DNA of 64,000 nucleotides from Acidobacteriota bacterium. Its GTDB lineage: Bacteria > Acidobacteriota > Polarisedimenticolia > J045. Position 1 is the first letter of the stretch; every line of letters starts with the position of its first letter. The stretch spans positions 62,001 to 126,000 of the forward strand of contig JAUZRX010000028.1 of assembly GCA_030949985.1 (NCBI GenBank), in the 5' to 3' direction. The notes beneath the pieces are model-generated. The model made no database searches and had not been told where the DNA came from. It saw only the letters and a program-made list of their open reading frames with translations. Shown here piece by piece: positions 33,456 through 43,273 of the stretch. A program made the translations under genes and the position numbers.

Positions 33456-34847
33456 ATGGCGTTGTTTCGTTCCGGGACTGCCACGCCGGCGGAGCGGCGG
33501 GGACTCCGTCGGCTGATCGCGTTCCTCGCCGTATCAGCGCTGATGGGAAGCGCGCCGGCCGATTCCCTGAGGGTCGGCTCGTACAACACCCAGAGCCTCG
33601 GTACGCCGGGAGACCCGGACTGGAGTGCCCTGGTCCAGGTTCTGCGACGTGTCGACGCGGACGCGGCGGCCCTCCAGGAGGTCATCGGGACCACGGATCG
33701 CGACCATATCGACGAACTCGCACAGGAAGCCGGGTACGCCTACTGGGCCATCTCCCAGGTCTCCGGCACGCTTTCCGGCAACGAGCGAACCGCGGTGCTC
33801 AGCCACGCTCCGGTGCTGCGCTCGGAGTCCTACAGCGCGGCGGAGTTGTCCGGGGACCCGGATGCCAACGACATCACGCGCGATATTTTCGCCGTGTGGC
33901 TCGAGGCCTCGCCGGGATCGGCACCCTGGATCGTGGTCACCGTACACCTCAAGGCGGGCACTTCCGATACCAGCAAGTTCCGCCGCCAGATCGAGATTCA
34001 GCGCATCGTCCAGGCCCTCGACCGGATTCGCCTCGACGACCCCGGCTCCCCCATCCTCCTGACCGGAGATTTCAACCAGGATCCGCGCCAGGGCCCCTTC
34101 GGTGCGCCGGTCTTCGACGCACCGCCGGCCGACCTCCCGACGACCTATCGCCTGGGTTCCGACATCACCTTCCCCGTGATCTACGATCCCTACCGCACCC
34201 TCGAGGACGCCGGCATGATCATGCTCGAGGCCTTCCACGAGGACGACCCCGGCGATCCGGTGACCCACCCCGCCACCTTTCGCATCCTCGACCTGTTGTG
34301 GGTCGAGCAACATGGAGCGGCCTCCGGCACCGAGATCTACGACTCCTGCGACGACAACGGCGTCGACGATCCGCCCCCGGGCTACTGGTTGCCCAAGGCC
34401 GGCGTTCCCCTCAACTGCGGCGTGAGCACCACCGCCTCCGATCACCTCGACCTCTTCGGCGACATCGAACGCTTGCCCGTGGACCAGGACGGCGACGGCA
34501 TCGACGACAGCGTGGACTGCGCGGTCCTCGATCCCCTGGCGGGAACGCCCCTCGAGGTCGAGTCGTTGAGGGCCGAGACTGTCGGCGCCTCGACCACCCG
34601 ATTCACCTGGACCCCGGCCTCGACGGCCGATCGCTACGACGTCGCTCGAGGTGCGCTCGGCACCGCCGACGATTTCCTCTGCCGCACGAACACCGACGAC
34701 GACCCGACAGATACCGAGTTTCTCGAGCCCGCCGTTCCCGCCGCGGGAAGCGGCTGGCACTACCTGGTGCGAGCTCTCGACGACGCCTGCGGTGGAGCCG
34801 GTCCCTGGGGCGCCGACGCGGCGGCGGCGGCGTGCCCTTCGCCCTGA
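33456..34847 (+). CDS. Secreted endonuclease/exonuclease/phosphatase-fold protein
   Basis: This 463-residue exported protein has a signal peptide and an EEP catalytic domain: RVGSYNTQSLG at the start, LQEV for the metal ligand, VTVHLKAG, LLTGDFNQDP, and SDHLDLFG near the end of the domain. It could cleave nucleic acid or phosphoesters outside the cytoplasm. A calcium-repeat-like DQDGDGIDDSVD follows. The last 100 residues form the same C-terminal module as in the glycoside-hydrolase-like gene at 5834 (WHYLVRALDDACGGAGPWG, ending CPSP). A GGAGG site precedes the ATG. Confidence 0.8.
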   Translation: MALFRSGTATPAERRGLRRLIAFLAVSALMGSAPADSLRVGSYNTQSLGTPGDPDWSALVQVLRRVDADAAALQEVIGTTDRDHIDELAQEAGYAYWAISQVSGTLSGNERTAVLSHAPVLRSESYSAAELSGDPDANDITRDIFAVWLEASPGSAPWIVVTVHLKAGTSDTSKFRRQIEIQRIVQALDRIRLDDPGSPILLTGDFNQDPRQGPFGAPVFDAPPADLPTTYRLGSDITFPVIYDPYRTLEDAGMIMLEAFHEDDPGDPVTHPATFRILDLLWVEQHGAASGTEIYDSCDDNGVDDPPPGYWLPKAGVPLNCGVSTTASDHLDLFGDIERLPVDQDGDGIDDSVDCAVLDPLAGTPLEVESLRAETVGASTTRFTWTPASTADRYDVARGALGTADDFLCRTNTDDDPTDTEFLEPAVPAAGSGWHYLVRALDDACGGAGPWGADAAAAACPSP

Positions 34848-34869
34848 CGACAGACCGAACCGGCGCCTT

Positions 34870-36447
34870 TCAGCGCAGGGCGTAGACGATGAAGTTGGCG
34901 ATGCGCCGCTGCTCTTCGTAGTGCCGCCCGAGGAAATTCCGAAATTCCGGAAAGCGCACCATCTGCGTCCGGGAATCTTCGGGCTCGAAGCCGTTGCGAT
35001 CGCGGGTACCGACGAGAACGAAGGCCGGAGGGTCCCTCCGGAGGTTCTCGATGAATTGCCGGCGACGCGTGGCGAGACTGCCCCAGGCCTGCGAAAGGGG
35101 GGAGTCGGTCAGCAGCAAGTGGTGGAAAGGGAAACGCGTGGCGGGGCGGCGATCGGCCAGGACATAGATACCGGGAGAAAGCCCCCAGACGAGCACCCTC
35201 TTCCCCAGCGGACAGTTTTTGCGCAGGTATTGCGCCACCTGCCGCTCGACGAGAGGAGAAAAAGGGCCGACCTGGAAAGAGGCCAGGTAACGCTCCTGAG
35301 TGATACGGCCGGAAAGCCGTCCCAGGTCGCGCCCGTAGACCCTGAACCAGGTGTTGCCTTCCACCAGGCCCGCCGCCGCCAGGGCCAGCATGGCGGCGAC
35401 ACGCAGCGGCCGGCGCCCTCCGGCGGCGGCCGTGGCCAGGGCGGCGACGCCTCGGGCAGCCAACAGGGCCAGGGGGGGAATGACGAGCAGGCAGTGATAA
35501 CCCGCGATCTGCTTCTGGGCGATGACGGCGAAAGCCGCCAGCAGCAGCCAGGCCACCAACCAGTAGATCCGCCGCTCGCGGCGCAGGAAGGCGAAAGCCG
35601 CCCCGATGCCCGCGGCCAGAACCGCTGTCGGGACCGACAGCCCGATCCGGCGGATGAAATCCAGCCCGACACCCGCGAGGGAGGCACCGCCTCCGACCAT
35701 CTCCGCATAGTGCCGGTTGTAGATGAAGACCGCGTCGACGAAATCACCAAAGGCGCCGTGCAGCGCAAACCATCCGGCCGCCAGGAGCCATGGCGCCAGG
35801 GTGCCCAGGGCGGCCAGCCCCGTCCTGCGCAGCACCACTTTCCACTCGAGTCCGGGCCACAAGGCCACAGGCCAGGCCGCCGCGACGATCAGCGCCGGTA
35901 CCTTGTAGAGCCCCGCCACGCCCAACAGCACCCCCGACAGGAAGGCGCTGCGATCCCTTTCCCGCCCCCCGAGGAGAAACCACGCGGCCCCCAGCAGGGG
36001 AAGAGCCAGAAACTCCTCCGACTGGGAGCGACTGGTATAGCCTTCGAGGCCCGCGGACCACAATCCGGTGAAAACGAACACGGCTGCCGCCAGCCCCCCG
36101 GCCCGGCCCCACAAGCGGCGACCGAGGAGGAAAGCGCTCCCCGCGGTCAGCGCAAGCCAGGCGCCCTCGAACAGCCACATACCTCCCACCCCTCCCCCGG
36201 TGAGCACGAAAGCCAGTGGGTAGGTGTAGAGAATCAGCGGGGGCTTGCTGTCCCAAATGTCGCGATAGGGGAGTGCGCCCCGGGGAACCCACTTGCCGAA
36301 GCAGCCGAACAGGCCCTGGTCCATGCCGAAGGGCTCGACCGAACGAACGACCTGCATCGCCAGGAAGAAGATGATGAAGCCCAGGAGAGCGAGCCAGAAC
36401 AGGCCGGAACCGCCCCGTTCGCGCCGCTTCTTCGCTTTTCTCGCCAC
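34870..36447 (-). CDS. GT39/ArnT-like membrane glycosyltransferase
   Basis: This 525-residue integral membrane protein begins with a basic cytoplasmic segment and then about ten membrane helices. The first loop has FGMDQGLFG and PYRDIWDSKPP, the metal- and lipid-phosphate-sugar-binding motif of dolichyl- or undecaprenyl-phosphate-sugar-dependent transferases. The C-terminal part is soluble. It probably glycosylates a lipid or a protein on the outer face of the inner membrane. The GTG at 36447 is preferred because GGAGG lies just upstream; an ATG at 36492 would add 15 residues. Confidence 0.8.
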   Translation of the reverse strand: MARKAKKRRERGGSGLFWLALLGFIIFFLAMQVVRSVEPFGMDQGLFGCFGKWVPRGALPYRDIWDSKPPLILYTYPLAFVLTGGGVGGMWLFEGAWLALTAGSAFLLGRRLWGRAGGLAAAVFVFTGLWSAGLEGYTSRSQSEEFLALPLLGAAWFLLGGRERDRSAFLSGVLLGVAGLYKVPALIVAAAWPVALWPGLEWKVVLRRTGLAALGTLAPWLLAAGWFALHGAFGDFVDAVFIYNRHYAEMVGGGASLAGVGLDFIRRIGLSVPTAVLAAGIGAAFAFLRRERRIYWLVAWLLLAAFAVIAQKQIAGYHCLLVIPPLALLAARGVAALATAAAGGRRPLRVAAMLALAAAGLVEGNTWFRVYGRDLGRLSGRITQERYLASFQVGPFSPLVERQVAQYLRKNCPLGKRVLVWGLSPGIYVLADRRPATRFPFHHLLLTDSPLSQAWGSLATRRRQFIENLRRDPPAFVLVGTRDRNGFEPEDSRTQMVRFPEFRNFLGRHYEEQRRIANFIVYALR

Positions 36448-36521
36448 GGACCTCCTCCCGCGGACATCTCCCGAATCCCGCGCGGAGAGCATAGCAGTCC
36501 ACCGCGGGGAGGAAATGATGC

Positions 36522-36550
36522 TTGACCGCGGCCCGGGCTGCCCGTATGTC
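36522..36550 (+). promoter_or_regulatory. Promoter of the first POT transporter gene
   Basis: TTGACC (36522-36527, 5 of 6 to consensus) and TATGTC (36545-36550) are separated by exactly 17 bases. The predicted start near 36557 would give a leader of about 30 bases containing an AGGGAGGG ribosome-binding site before the ATG at 36588. Confidence 0.5.
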
Positions 36551-36587
36551 CTGCGCGCGTTTCACCGAACCTTCCCAGGGAGGGACC

Positions 36588-38126
36588 ATGCCCCCGAGCG
36601 CCGGCGCCACCGTCGAAAAGCGTGAGTTTTTGGGCCACCCCGTCGGCCTGTATGTCCTGTTCTTCACCGAAATGTGGGAACGCTTCTCCTACTACGGCAT
36701 GCGAGCGATCCTGATTCTCTACATGGTGCAGTACCTGGCCTGGTCCGACAGCCGGGCGGGAGGCATCTACGGCGACTACACGGGGCTGGTCTACATCACT
36801 CCCCTGCTGGGAGGTTTTCTGGCCGACCGCTACCTGGGTATGCGCCGGGCGATCCTGATCGGCGCCCTGATCATGGCGGCGGGCCAGGGCATGCTTGCGT
36901 TCCACGCCTGGCCTTCGGCGGCCGGCGGCAGCGGCGCGGGGGTCGCGCCACTCTACCTCGGACTGTTGCTGCTGATCGCGGGCAACGGATTTTTCAAGCC
37001 CAACATCTCGACCCTCGTCGGCCAACTCTACGAGCCGGGTGACGCCCGCCGGGACGCGGCGTTCACGATCTTCTACATGGGCATCAACATCGGCGCCTTC
37101 CTCGCCCCGCTGGTCTGCGGCACCCTGGCCCAGAGCGAGAACTTCGGCTGGCATTGGGGCTTCGGCGCGGCCTGCCTGGGCATGTTCCTGGGCTTCCTGA
37201 TCTTCGCCTGGGGCCAGCGATTCCTGGGCGACCGCGGCCACGCTCCGGCACCCATCCAGCAACGGGAAGCCACATCCACGTCATCCGAAAGCCTGCCCCC
37301 CATGGGCATGGCCGAAAAAATGCGGCTGGCATGGATCGGCGTCGTGGGAGCCGCGGTCACCCTGGGCTTCGCCTACTGGTCCTGGAACGGCAGCCACAGC
37401 GCCGTCGACGCGGTGCGCGCGATGATCTGGCCGGGCACCGTCTTCGTCGTGATCGGCATGTACGTCTTCATGCTCGGCCGCTGCACCAGGGACGAGATCG
37501 GCCGCGTCAGCGTGATCTTCGCCCTCGGCACTTTCGTGATGATCTTCTGGGCCGCCTACGAGCAGGCCGGGTCCTCGTTGACGCTCTTCGCCGAACGCGC
37601 CACGCGCCTCGAGATCTTCGGTTTCTCCTTCGTGTCGAGCAACTTCCAGGCCCTTCCCGCGCTGCTGGTGATTCTCTTCGCCCCCGTGTTTTCGGCACTC
37701 TGGACGGCGCTGGCGCTCAAGGGAAAAGACCCGTCCACACCGGTCAAGATGGCCCTCGGATTGCTGTTCAACGCCGCGGGCTTTCTGGTCATGGTACAGG
37801 CCGCGCTGCTCGCCGCCGATGGACAGCGGGTCAGCCCCCTGTGGTTGTCGGCCTGCTACCTGCTGCAGGTGATGGGCGAGCTGTGCCTGAGCCCCATCGG
37901 CCTTTCGATGGTCACGCGCCTGGCTCCGGCCCGCTACGGGGCGATGCTGATGGGCGTCTGGTTCCTGGCCAACGCCTTCGCCGGCAAGCTCGCCGGGCTT
38001 GCCGGATCCCTGTACGAGAGCCTGGAGACCCCCACGCTCTTCGGAGGCACCGCCGGCATTCTCATCGGATTCGGGCTGCTCCTGCTGCTTTGCGCCCCCT
38101 GGCTCAAGCGCAAGATGGCCTCGTAG
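36588..38126 (+). CDS. POT-family proton-dependent oligopeptide transporter
   Basis: This 512-residue inner-membrane protein has the ExxER proton-coupling motif in TEMWERFSYYGMRAIL near residue 30, the PTR2 signature FYMGINIGAFLAP and about fourteen hydrophobic segments, as expected for the POT/PTR branch of the MFS. It imports di- and tripeptides with protons. It converges with a second POT gene 55 bases downstream. The ATG at 36588 has a clear Shine-Dalgarno sequence. Confidence 0.92.
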   Translation: MPPSAGATVEKREFLGHPVGLYVLFFTEMWERFSYYGMRAILILYMVQYLAWSDSRAGGIYGDYTGLVYITPLLGGFLADRYLGMRRAILIGALIMAAGQGMLAFHAWPSAAGGSGAGVAPLYLGLLLLIAGNGFFKPNISTLVGQLYEPGDARRDAAFTIFYMGINIGAFLAPLVCGTLAQSENFGWHWGFGAACLGMFLGFLIFAWGQRFLGDRGHAPAPIQQREATSTSSESLPPMGMAEKMRLAWIGVVGAAVTLGFAYWSWNGSHSAVDAVRAMIWPGTVFVVIGMYVFMLGRCTRDEIGRVSVIFALGTFVMIFWAAYEQAGSSLTLFAERATRLEIFGFSFVSSNFQALPALLVILFAPVFSALWTALALKGKDPSTPVKMALGLLFNAAGFLVMVQAALLAADGQRVSPLWLSACYLLQVMGELCLSPIGLSMVTRLAPARYGAMLMGVWFLANAFAGKLAGLAGSLYESLETPTLFGGTAGILIGFGLLLLLCAPWLKRKMAS

Positions 38127-38180
38127 GGTCGGACACGGCCCCTTGGCCCGCTCCATGGCCGGGCGCCGGGCGCCACGTCC

Positions 38181-39758
38181 TTACGAGAGGTTGCGCTCGG
38201 CCATCACGCGGCGAATCCAGGGAACCAGCAGCGCCATCAGGATCGCAGCGCCGAGAGCGGCCGCGCAGTTGATCAGGAAAATGCTGCTGAGGGAATCGAC
38301 CTTCTCCCACAACGAGCCGATCACGCCGGAGAGCTTGTTCCCGATGGCCGTCGCCAGGAACCAGCCCCCCATCATCAGGCCCGTCACCCGCCGGGGCGCC
38401 AGCTTGGAGACCAGCGCCAGGCCCATGGGGCTCAGGCAGAGTTCACCCACGGTGATCACGCCGTAGGTGCCCACCAGCCACCAGGGCGAGGCCTTCACCT
38501 CCCCCCCTCTCGACATTTCCACCGCCGCCACCATGATCAGCGTGGAGGCTGCCGTGATCATCAGCCCCCACGCGATCTTGGCCGGCGTGGAGGGCTCCTT
38601 GTTCCGTTTCCGAAGAAAGGCGAAGAAGGCCACCACCAGGGGGGTCAGCGTAACGACGAAAAAGGGGTTGATCGACTGATAGAGTTCGGTCGAAACCAGA
38701 GTCACCCGCTCACCGGGAGCCGGCCGTTGCCCGGGCGGCACGTTCTCCCAGTAGGATGCCGGCGCCTGCTCGTCCATGTACACCGCCTCGAGCAGAGGCG
38801 CTGTGGCGCCCGCGACCCGGTCGGTATTGTCCCGCGCCCAGAGGGTCAGGGTGTTGCCGTTCTGATGGAAGATCATCCAGAAGATCACCACCACCCCGAA
38901 GATCGCGAGCAGGGCCGCGATGGGACCCTTTTCCTCCGCGGGCGCCTTGAGCCAGACACCGATGTAGTAGCCCACGATGGGAACGACCGCGAAGAGGAAG
39001 GCCACGTTCGTCGGCGTGAAAAAGCCCCCGAGGTCGAGGGAACGGGCGACGAGGAAGCCGATCACTCCCGCCCCGATGGCGGGCAGGAAGATCCGCAGAC
39101 AGAGCTGGAGCAGAATCCCCTCCGAGACCTCCGCACCATCGCCCCGGTCCTGGGTACCCTCCAACTGGCGCTGACCGAGAACGAACCAGATCACCGCCAG
39201 GAACATGCCGATACCCGCGGCGGAAAAGGCCCACTCCCAGCCGAAGCGGTTGCGGAGGATCGCCGCCACGAAGTTGCAGACGAAGGCTCCGATGTTGATG
39301 CCCATGTAGAAGATGTTGTAGCCCGCGTCCCGCAGTGGACTGCCCTCGGGATAGAGTCGTCCCACGATGGAGGAGATGTTGGGCTTGAAAAAACCGTTGC
39401 CCAACACCACCAGCGCCAGGGAAGCGTAGAAGCCCACCGCCCCGGGGGCCCAGCCCACACCCAGATAGCCGAAGGCCATCAACAAGCCACCGAAAATCAC
39501 ACTCTTGCGATAGCCCAGGAAGCGGTCGGCGATGATTCCGCCGGCGAAGGGTGTCAGGTAGACCAGCGCGATGAACCAGCCGTAGATCTCGTTGGCCCAT
39601 TCGGTGTCGAAGGCCCGGCCGCCTCGCTCGGAGTCGGTCATGTAGAGCACGAAGATGCCCAGCATCAGGTAGTAGCCGAAACGCTCCCACATTTCGGTGA
39701 AAAACAGCACCTTCAGACCCGGGGGATGCCTTTCGGCGACTTGCTGGTGATCGGCCAT
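38181..39758 (-). CDS. Second POT-family oligopeptide transporter
   Basis: This 525-residue inner-membrane protein has the ExxER motif in TEMWERFGYYLMLGIF and the FYMGINIGAFVCNFV signature. A longer hydrophilic stretch in the middle (ASYWENVPPGQRPAPGE) is not shared with its convergent neighbour, so the two are not a recent duplication. The ATG at 39758 has a GAGGAGG site. It is probably also a di-/tripeptide importer, perhaps of different specificity. Confidence 0.92.
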   Translation of the reverse strand: MADHQQVAERHPPGLKVLFFTEMWERFGYYLMLGIFVLYMTDSERGGRAFDTEWANEIYGWFIALVYLTPFAGGIIADRFLGYRKSVIFGGLLMAFGYLGVGWAPGAVGFYASLALVVLGNGFFKPNISSIVGRLYPEGSPLRDAGYNIFYMGINIGAFVCNFVAAILRNRFGWEWAFSAAGIGMFLAVIWFVLGQRQLEGTQDRGDGAEVSEGILLQLCLRIFLPAIGAGVIGFLVARSLDLGGFFTPTNVAFLFAVVPIVGYYIGVWLKAPAEEKGPIAALLAIFGVVVIFWMIFHQNGNTLTLWARDNTDRVAGATAPLLEAVYMDEQAPASYWENVPPGQRPAPGERVTLVSTELYQSINPFFVVTLTPLVVAFFAFLRKRNKEPSTPAKIAWGLMITAASTLIMVAAVEMSRGGEVKASPWWLVGTYGVITVGELCLSPMGLALVSKLAPRRVTGLMMGGWFLATAIGNKLSGVIGSLWEKVDSLSSIFLINCAAALGAAILMALLVPWIRRVMAERNLS

Positions 39759-39836
39759 CACGCCTCCTCGCTGCCGCCCCAAGAACATGCGACAGGGGCA
39801 AGAGACTACCCGGGAGTACGGCCGACGGGCAACGGG

Positions 39837-41360
39837 TTAGCCGGGCGGGGGCCAGGGCAGCGCGGCGCGCCGCAAGAGCGTGGCCGGCGGCGACCCGGCG
39901 GCGTTGCCGGTGGCGAGTTGCACCTGCAGCGCGGCCGCGAACTTGGCGGCCAGGGCGTCGAGCACCTGCTGTTCGTCCACCTCCGCCGCGGGCAGGAGCA
40001 CGATCTCCGCCACCTGTGGCTGCTGGCCGGCCACGGCCCTCACGAAGGCGCGGGGAGGATCGCCCACCTGCCACCAGGCGTCCACCTCACCCCAACTTCC
40101 GCGCATCTTTTTGGGGCTGGTGTGGCCCCCGGCCACCGCCAGGTAGAGTTCGAGAGCCCCGTCCGGCTGGACCGGGGTCACCTCGAGCCGGCCCGCCGAG
40201 GGCCGGCCGACCCGTTCCCGACGCGGCGCGGGAGCGACGGTCTTCTCACCGCCTCCCCGCATCTGACGCAGAGCGCGACCCGCCGCCCGCCGCAGACCTT
40301 CCCCCAGGGGCCCCACCGCCGCCACCAGCCGGCTGCGAGCCGCCTCGAGGGTGAGCAGGACCGGACGTTCCACCGCGAGCTGATCTTTCTGGGCTCCTCG
40401 CCCCGGCAGGTAGTCCACCAGCAGCGGGGGGGAAGAAGCCCCGAGAATCCGCTCGTGGGCCTGCCACATCACGATGGTGCCCGCGCTGAGCGCCGCCAGG
40501 CGGTGGTCATAAACCGTGGAATAGGCAATGGCCACCTTGCCGATCTTCTGCCAGAGGATGGCCGCCGCATCGACACCGGCCACCTTGAGCAGGTAGAGCC
40601 GCGACCAGCCCCGCGCGTCGGTGCGCTCGAGCAGGGCCTGGCGGTGACGCCGCATGGCCGCGTTCAACTCGCCCTTCCAGCCCCGCCCGTGGAGCGCGAC
40701 GTAGCGGGCGAAACCATCGGACGCCCCCCGCTCGGGCGCCTCCCAGGCCTCCACCTCGACCGGTCCCAGCCGGGCGGCCTTGTTGGAGAAGTTCTTCACG
40801 GTGCGATGGAATTTTTTCGCCCCGGCGCGAAAGGCGTCCCAGCCCTCCCCGGCGGGGGCCAGGCTCTCCGCGCTGCCCTCCCTCAGCCGCACGGCATAGC
40901 CGCGACTCTCGAGAGCCCGGGCCAGGCCGGCCGTCGCCGGATCCCGTGAAGGCATGGCAAAAAGGCTGAGCTCCCGGTAACCCGCCTCGGCGACGGCCTC
41001 CGCCAGGGCCTCGAGGTCTTGCGGATCGGGCTCGGCACCGGTGACCACCGGCCGGTAGCGGGGGCGAAAGCCGTGACCGGCGGCCCGCGCCTGCCGGCCG
41101 GAGACGACCAGGGGCAGGGCCGCCGCCAGCTCACCGTCCCGCAGCACCGCGGGAATCCGCAGGGCCTGCCTCTGTTCGGGGGACGCGACCCGCAGCCAGG
41201 CGGAGAGCCAGGCGTGGGAGTCGTAGAGATCGGCCTGCCGCCCGCGCCCTTCGGGCAGCCGGTCCCAGGTGTCAGCCAGGGCATCGAGCCGGGGATCGGC
41301 GTCGAAGATGGTGGTTTCGATGGCCAAGGTCGACTCCGTCACTCCTCCCCCCACTCTCAC
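39837..41360 (-). CDS. GNAT/BioF2-like acyltransferase-fold protein
   Basis: This 507-residue protein has a CelD/BioF2-like GNAT region at about 40-330: DLYDSHAWLSAWL near the N-terminus, the basic KKFHRTVKNFSNKAARLG, and HGRGWKG followed by RLYLLKVAG. Proteins of this type transfer acyl or aminoacyl groups in cell-envelope or polysaccharide metabolism. The last 170 residues are Arg/Pro/Ala-rich with no recognisable domain. It is monocistronic. The GTG start is uncertain; a second GTG lies six codons downstream. Confidence 0.6.
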   Translation of the reverse strand: MRVGGGVTESTLAIETTIFDADPRLDALADTWDRLPEGRGRQADLYDSHAWLSAWLRVASPEQRQALRIPAVLRDGELAAALPLVVSGRQARAAGHGFRPRYRPVVTGAEPDPQDLEALAEAVAEAGYRELSLFAMPSRDPATAGLARALESRGYAVRLREGSAESLAPAGEGWDAFRAGAKKFHRTVKNFSNKAARLGPVEVEAWEAPERGASDGFARYVALHGRGWKGELNAAMRRHRQALLERTDARGWSRLYLLKVAGVDAAAILWQKIGKVAIAYSTVYDHRLAALSAGTIVMWQAHERILGASSPPLLVDYLPGRGAQKDQLAVERPVLLTLEAARSRLVAAVGPLGEGLRRAAGRALRQMRGGGEKTVAPAPRRERVGRPSAGRLEVTPVQPDGALELYLAVAGGHTSPKKMRGSWGEVDAWWQVGDPPRAFVRAVAGQQPQVAEIVLLPAAEVDEQQVLDALAAKFAAALQVQLATGNAAGSPPATLLRRAALPWPPPG

Positions 41361-41490
41361 GTCGCCCCCCCCGCGCGCGATCCACCGAATCTAGCCCGGT
41401 CCACCGGCTTCCGCCCGCCACACCCCTCCCCTCGCCCGGGCGGCCCGCGAGAACACGAGGTGCGACAATGGTGAATCTTTCGAGCCAACC

Positions 41491-42699
41491 ATGAATCGTC
41501 AAGCCCGCATCGTTCTCCACCTGGACATGGACGCCTTCTTCGCGGCGGTGGAGCAGCGCGAGGACCCCTCCCTGGCGGGTCGGCCGGTGATCATCGGCCA
41601 CCGGGGTCGCCGGGGGGTGGTGGCAACCTGCTCCTACGAGGCCCGGCGCTTCGGCGTCCGCTCCGCCATGCCCTCGGTGATCGCTGAACGGCTCTGCCCC
41701 CAGGGGGTGTGGCTCCACGGCCGCCACGATTTCTACCGCCAGGTCTCCCGGGAGATCTTCACCCTGGTCGCGCGGCGCATCCCCGTGCTGGAGCGGGTCT
41801 CGGTGGACGAGGCCTACGGCGAGATGACCGGACTGGTGGACTCCTTCGCTCGAGCCGAAAGCCTCGCCCGGGAGCTGCAGGAGGAGATCCACACCACCCA
41901 GCGGCTGGGAGCCAGCATCGGCATCGGCGCCTGCCGTTTCGTGGCCAAGATCGCCTCGGACCTGGAAAAACCCCGGGGCCTGGTGGTGATCCCGCCCCGG
42001 GCCTTCGCCCGCCGCCTCGGCCCGCTGCCCGTCCAGCGCATCGGGGGCGTCGGCCCTCGACTGACGGAACGGCTCGCCCGACTGGGCATCCGCACCATCA
42101 GCGAACTGGGGCGGGCCGACCCCCGTCTGCTGCGACGCGAGCTGGGGCTGCGCACGGCCCTCTTTCTCGAGCAGCGCGCTCGCGGCGAGGACGACACCCC
42201 CATCGGCGAGGTCCACGAACGCAAGCAGATCAGCGAGGAACGCACCTACACCGAGGACCTCTACGGAGACGAGGCCATCGGCCGGGAGCTCCTGGCCCGG
42301 GCGGAGGGTGTGGCCCGCCAGCTCCGCAACCGCGAGGTGCTGGCCCGCACGGTGGTGCTCAAGGTCCGCGACGGGGCCTACCACACCATCACCCGCTCGA
42401 TGACCCTCGACGAGGCGACGGATCTGGGCCCCGAGATCTTCGCCGCGGCCTGGAAGCTGTGGAAAAGGCGCTCCGGCTTCGCCGGGCGGGGCCTGCGCCT
42501 GCTGGGCGTGGGCGCTTCGGGCCTGCTCCACCGCTCCCAGGTTCAACCCCGCCTCTTCCCCGATCTCCGGAGGGAGCAGATCCGGCGGGCCGCCCGGGCC
42601 TCCGACATCATCAACCGGAAGTTCGGCCGGAACACGATTCTCCCCGGCCGGCTGCTGAAGGCGTCCCCCCGCCCGGCCCGGGGCGAGGGCAAGGAGTAG
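41491..42699 (+). CDS. dinB: DNA polymerase IV (Y-family)
   Basis: This 402-residue translesion polymerase has the catalytic motifs LDMDAFFAAVEQ and SVDEAYGEMTG, a YEARRFGVRSAMP finger region, the RIGGVGPRLTERL helix-hairpin-helix and a C-terminal little-finger domain. The usual SIDEAYLD motif is SVDEAYGE here, keeping the catalytic Asp-Glu pair. It leads an operon with the CYTH gene 10 bases downstream. Confidence 0.93.
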   Translation: MNRQARIVLHLDMDAFFAAVEQREDPSLAGRPVIIGHRGRRGVVATCSYEARRFGVRSAMPSVIAERLCPQGVWLHGRHDFYRQVSREIFTLVARRIPVLERVSVDEAYGEMTGLVDSFARAESLARELQEEIHTTQRLGASIGIGACRFVAKIASDLEKPRGLVVIPPRAFARRLGPLPVQRIGGVGPRLTERLARLGIRTISELGRADPRLLRRELGLRTALFLEQRARGEDDTPIGEVHERKQISEERTYTEDLYGDEAIGRELLARAEGVARQLRNREVLARTVVLKVRDGAYHTITRSMTLDEATDLGPEIFAAAWKLWKRRSGFAGRGLRLLGVGASGLLHRSQVQPRLFPDLRREQIRRAARASDIINRKFGRNTILPGRLLKASPRPARGEGKE

Positions 42700-42709
42700 A
42701 ATCTCCACC

Positions 42710-43273
42710 ATGCGTGAAATCGAGATCAAGATCGAGGTGGATTGCGCCGACCGGGCCCGGGAGAAGCTCGGCCGAGCCGGCGCCACGGCCCTGGTGCCCC
42801 GCTCCTTCGAAGACAACCGTGTCTACGACGACGAGCACCTCTCCTTCGCCCGCGGCCGGCGGCTGCTCCGCCTGCGCAGTACCCAGGGACGCCACCTGTT
42901 GACCTTCAAGCATCCTCCCGAACACAGCGAAGAAGGCGCGCGCTACAAGGTGCGGGTCGAGCACCAGTGCGAGGTCTCCGATGCCGAGGAGATGGAGAAG
43001 ATCCTCCTCGCCCTGGGCTACCACCAGACCTGGCGCTATCAGAAGTACCGCCAGAGCTACGAACTCGACGGCGTCCACGTGGAGATCGACGAGTTGCCCT
43101 TCGCCACCTTCATCGAGCTGGAAGGACCGCCGGAGGGCATCGACAGCGCCGCCCGCAAGCTGGGCTACGGTCCCGCCGATTACAGCACCGCCACCTACCG
43201 GGAACTCTTCTGCCGCCAGGTGGGCTCCGACGAGCCGGGGGACATGCTCTTCGACGGGGTGGACGCCCGATGA
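42710..43273 (+). CDS. CYTH-domain protein (class IV adenylate cyclase/thiamine-triphosphatase fold)
   Basis: This 187-residue protein has the ExExK signature (EIEIK, residues 3-7) and alternating Arg/Lys/Glu residues on beta strands that line the triphosphate tunnel (RLLRLR, LTFKHP, KVRVEH, EIDELP, EGP). It probably hydrolyses or cyclises an organic triphosphate; which one is unknown. It overlaps the nucleotidyltransferase gene by four bases (ATGA). Confidence 0.88.
   Translation: MREIEIKIEVDCADRAREKLGRAGATALVPRSFEDNRVYDDEHLSFARGRRLLRLRSTQGRHLLTFKHPPEHSEEGARYKVRVEHQCEVSDAEEMEKILLALGYHQTWRYQKYRQSYELDGVHVEIDELPFATFIELEGPPEGIDSAARKLGYGPADYSTATYRELFCRQVGSDEPGDMLFDGVDAR

Noticed and set aside
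38727-40949. 740-codon + strand frame over a POT gene and the GNAT-like gene
   Set aside because: Same reason: it crosses a gene boundary on the other strand and shows no protein family.
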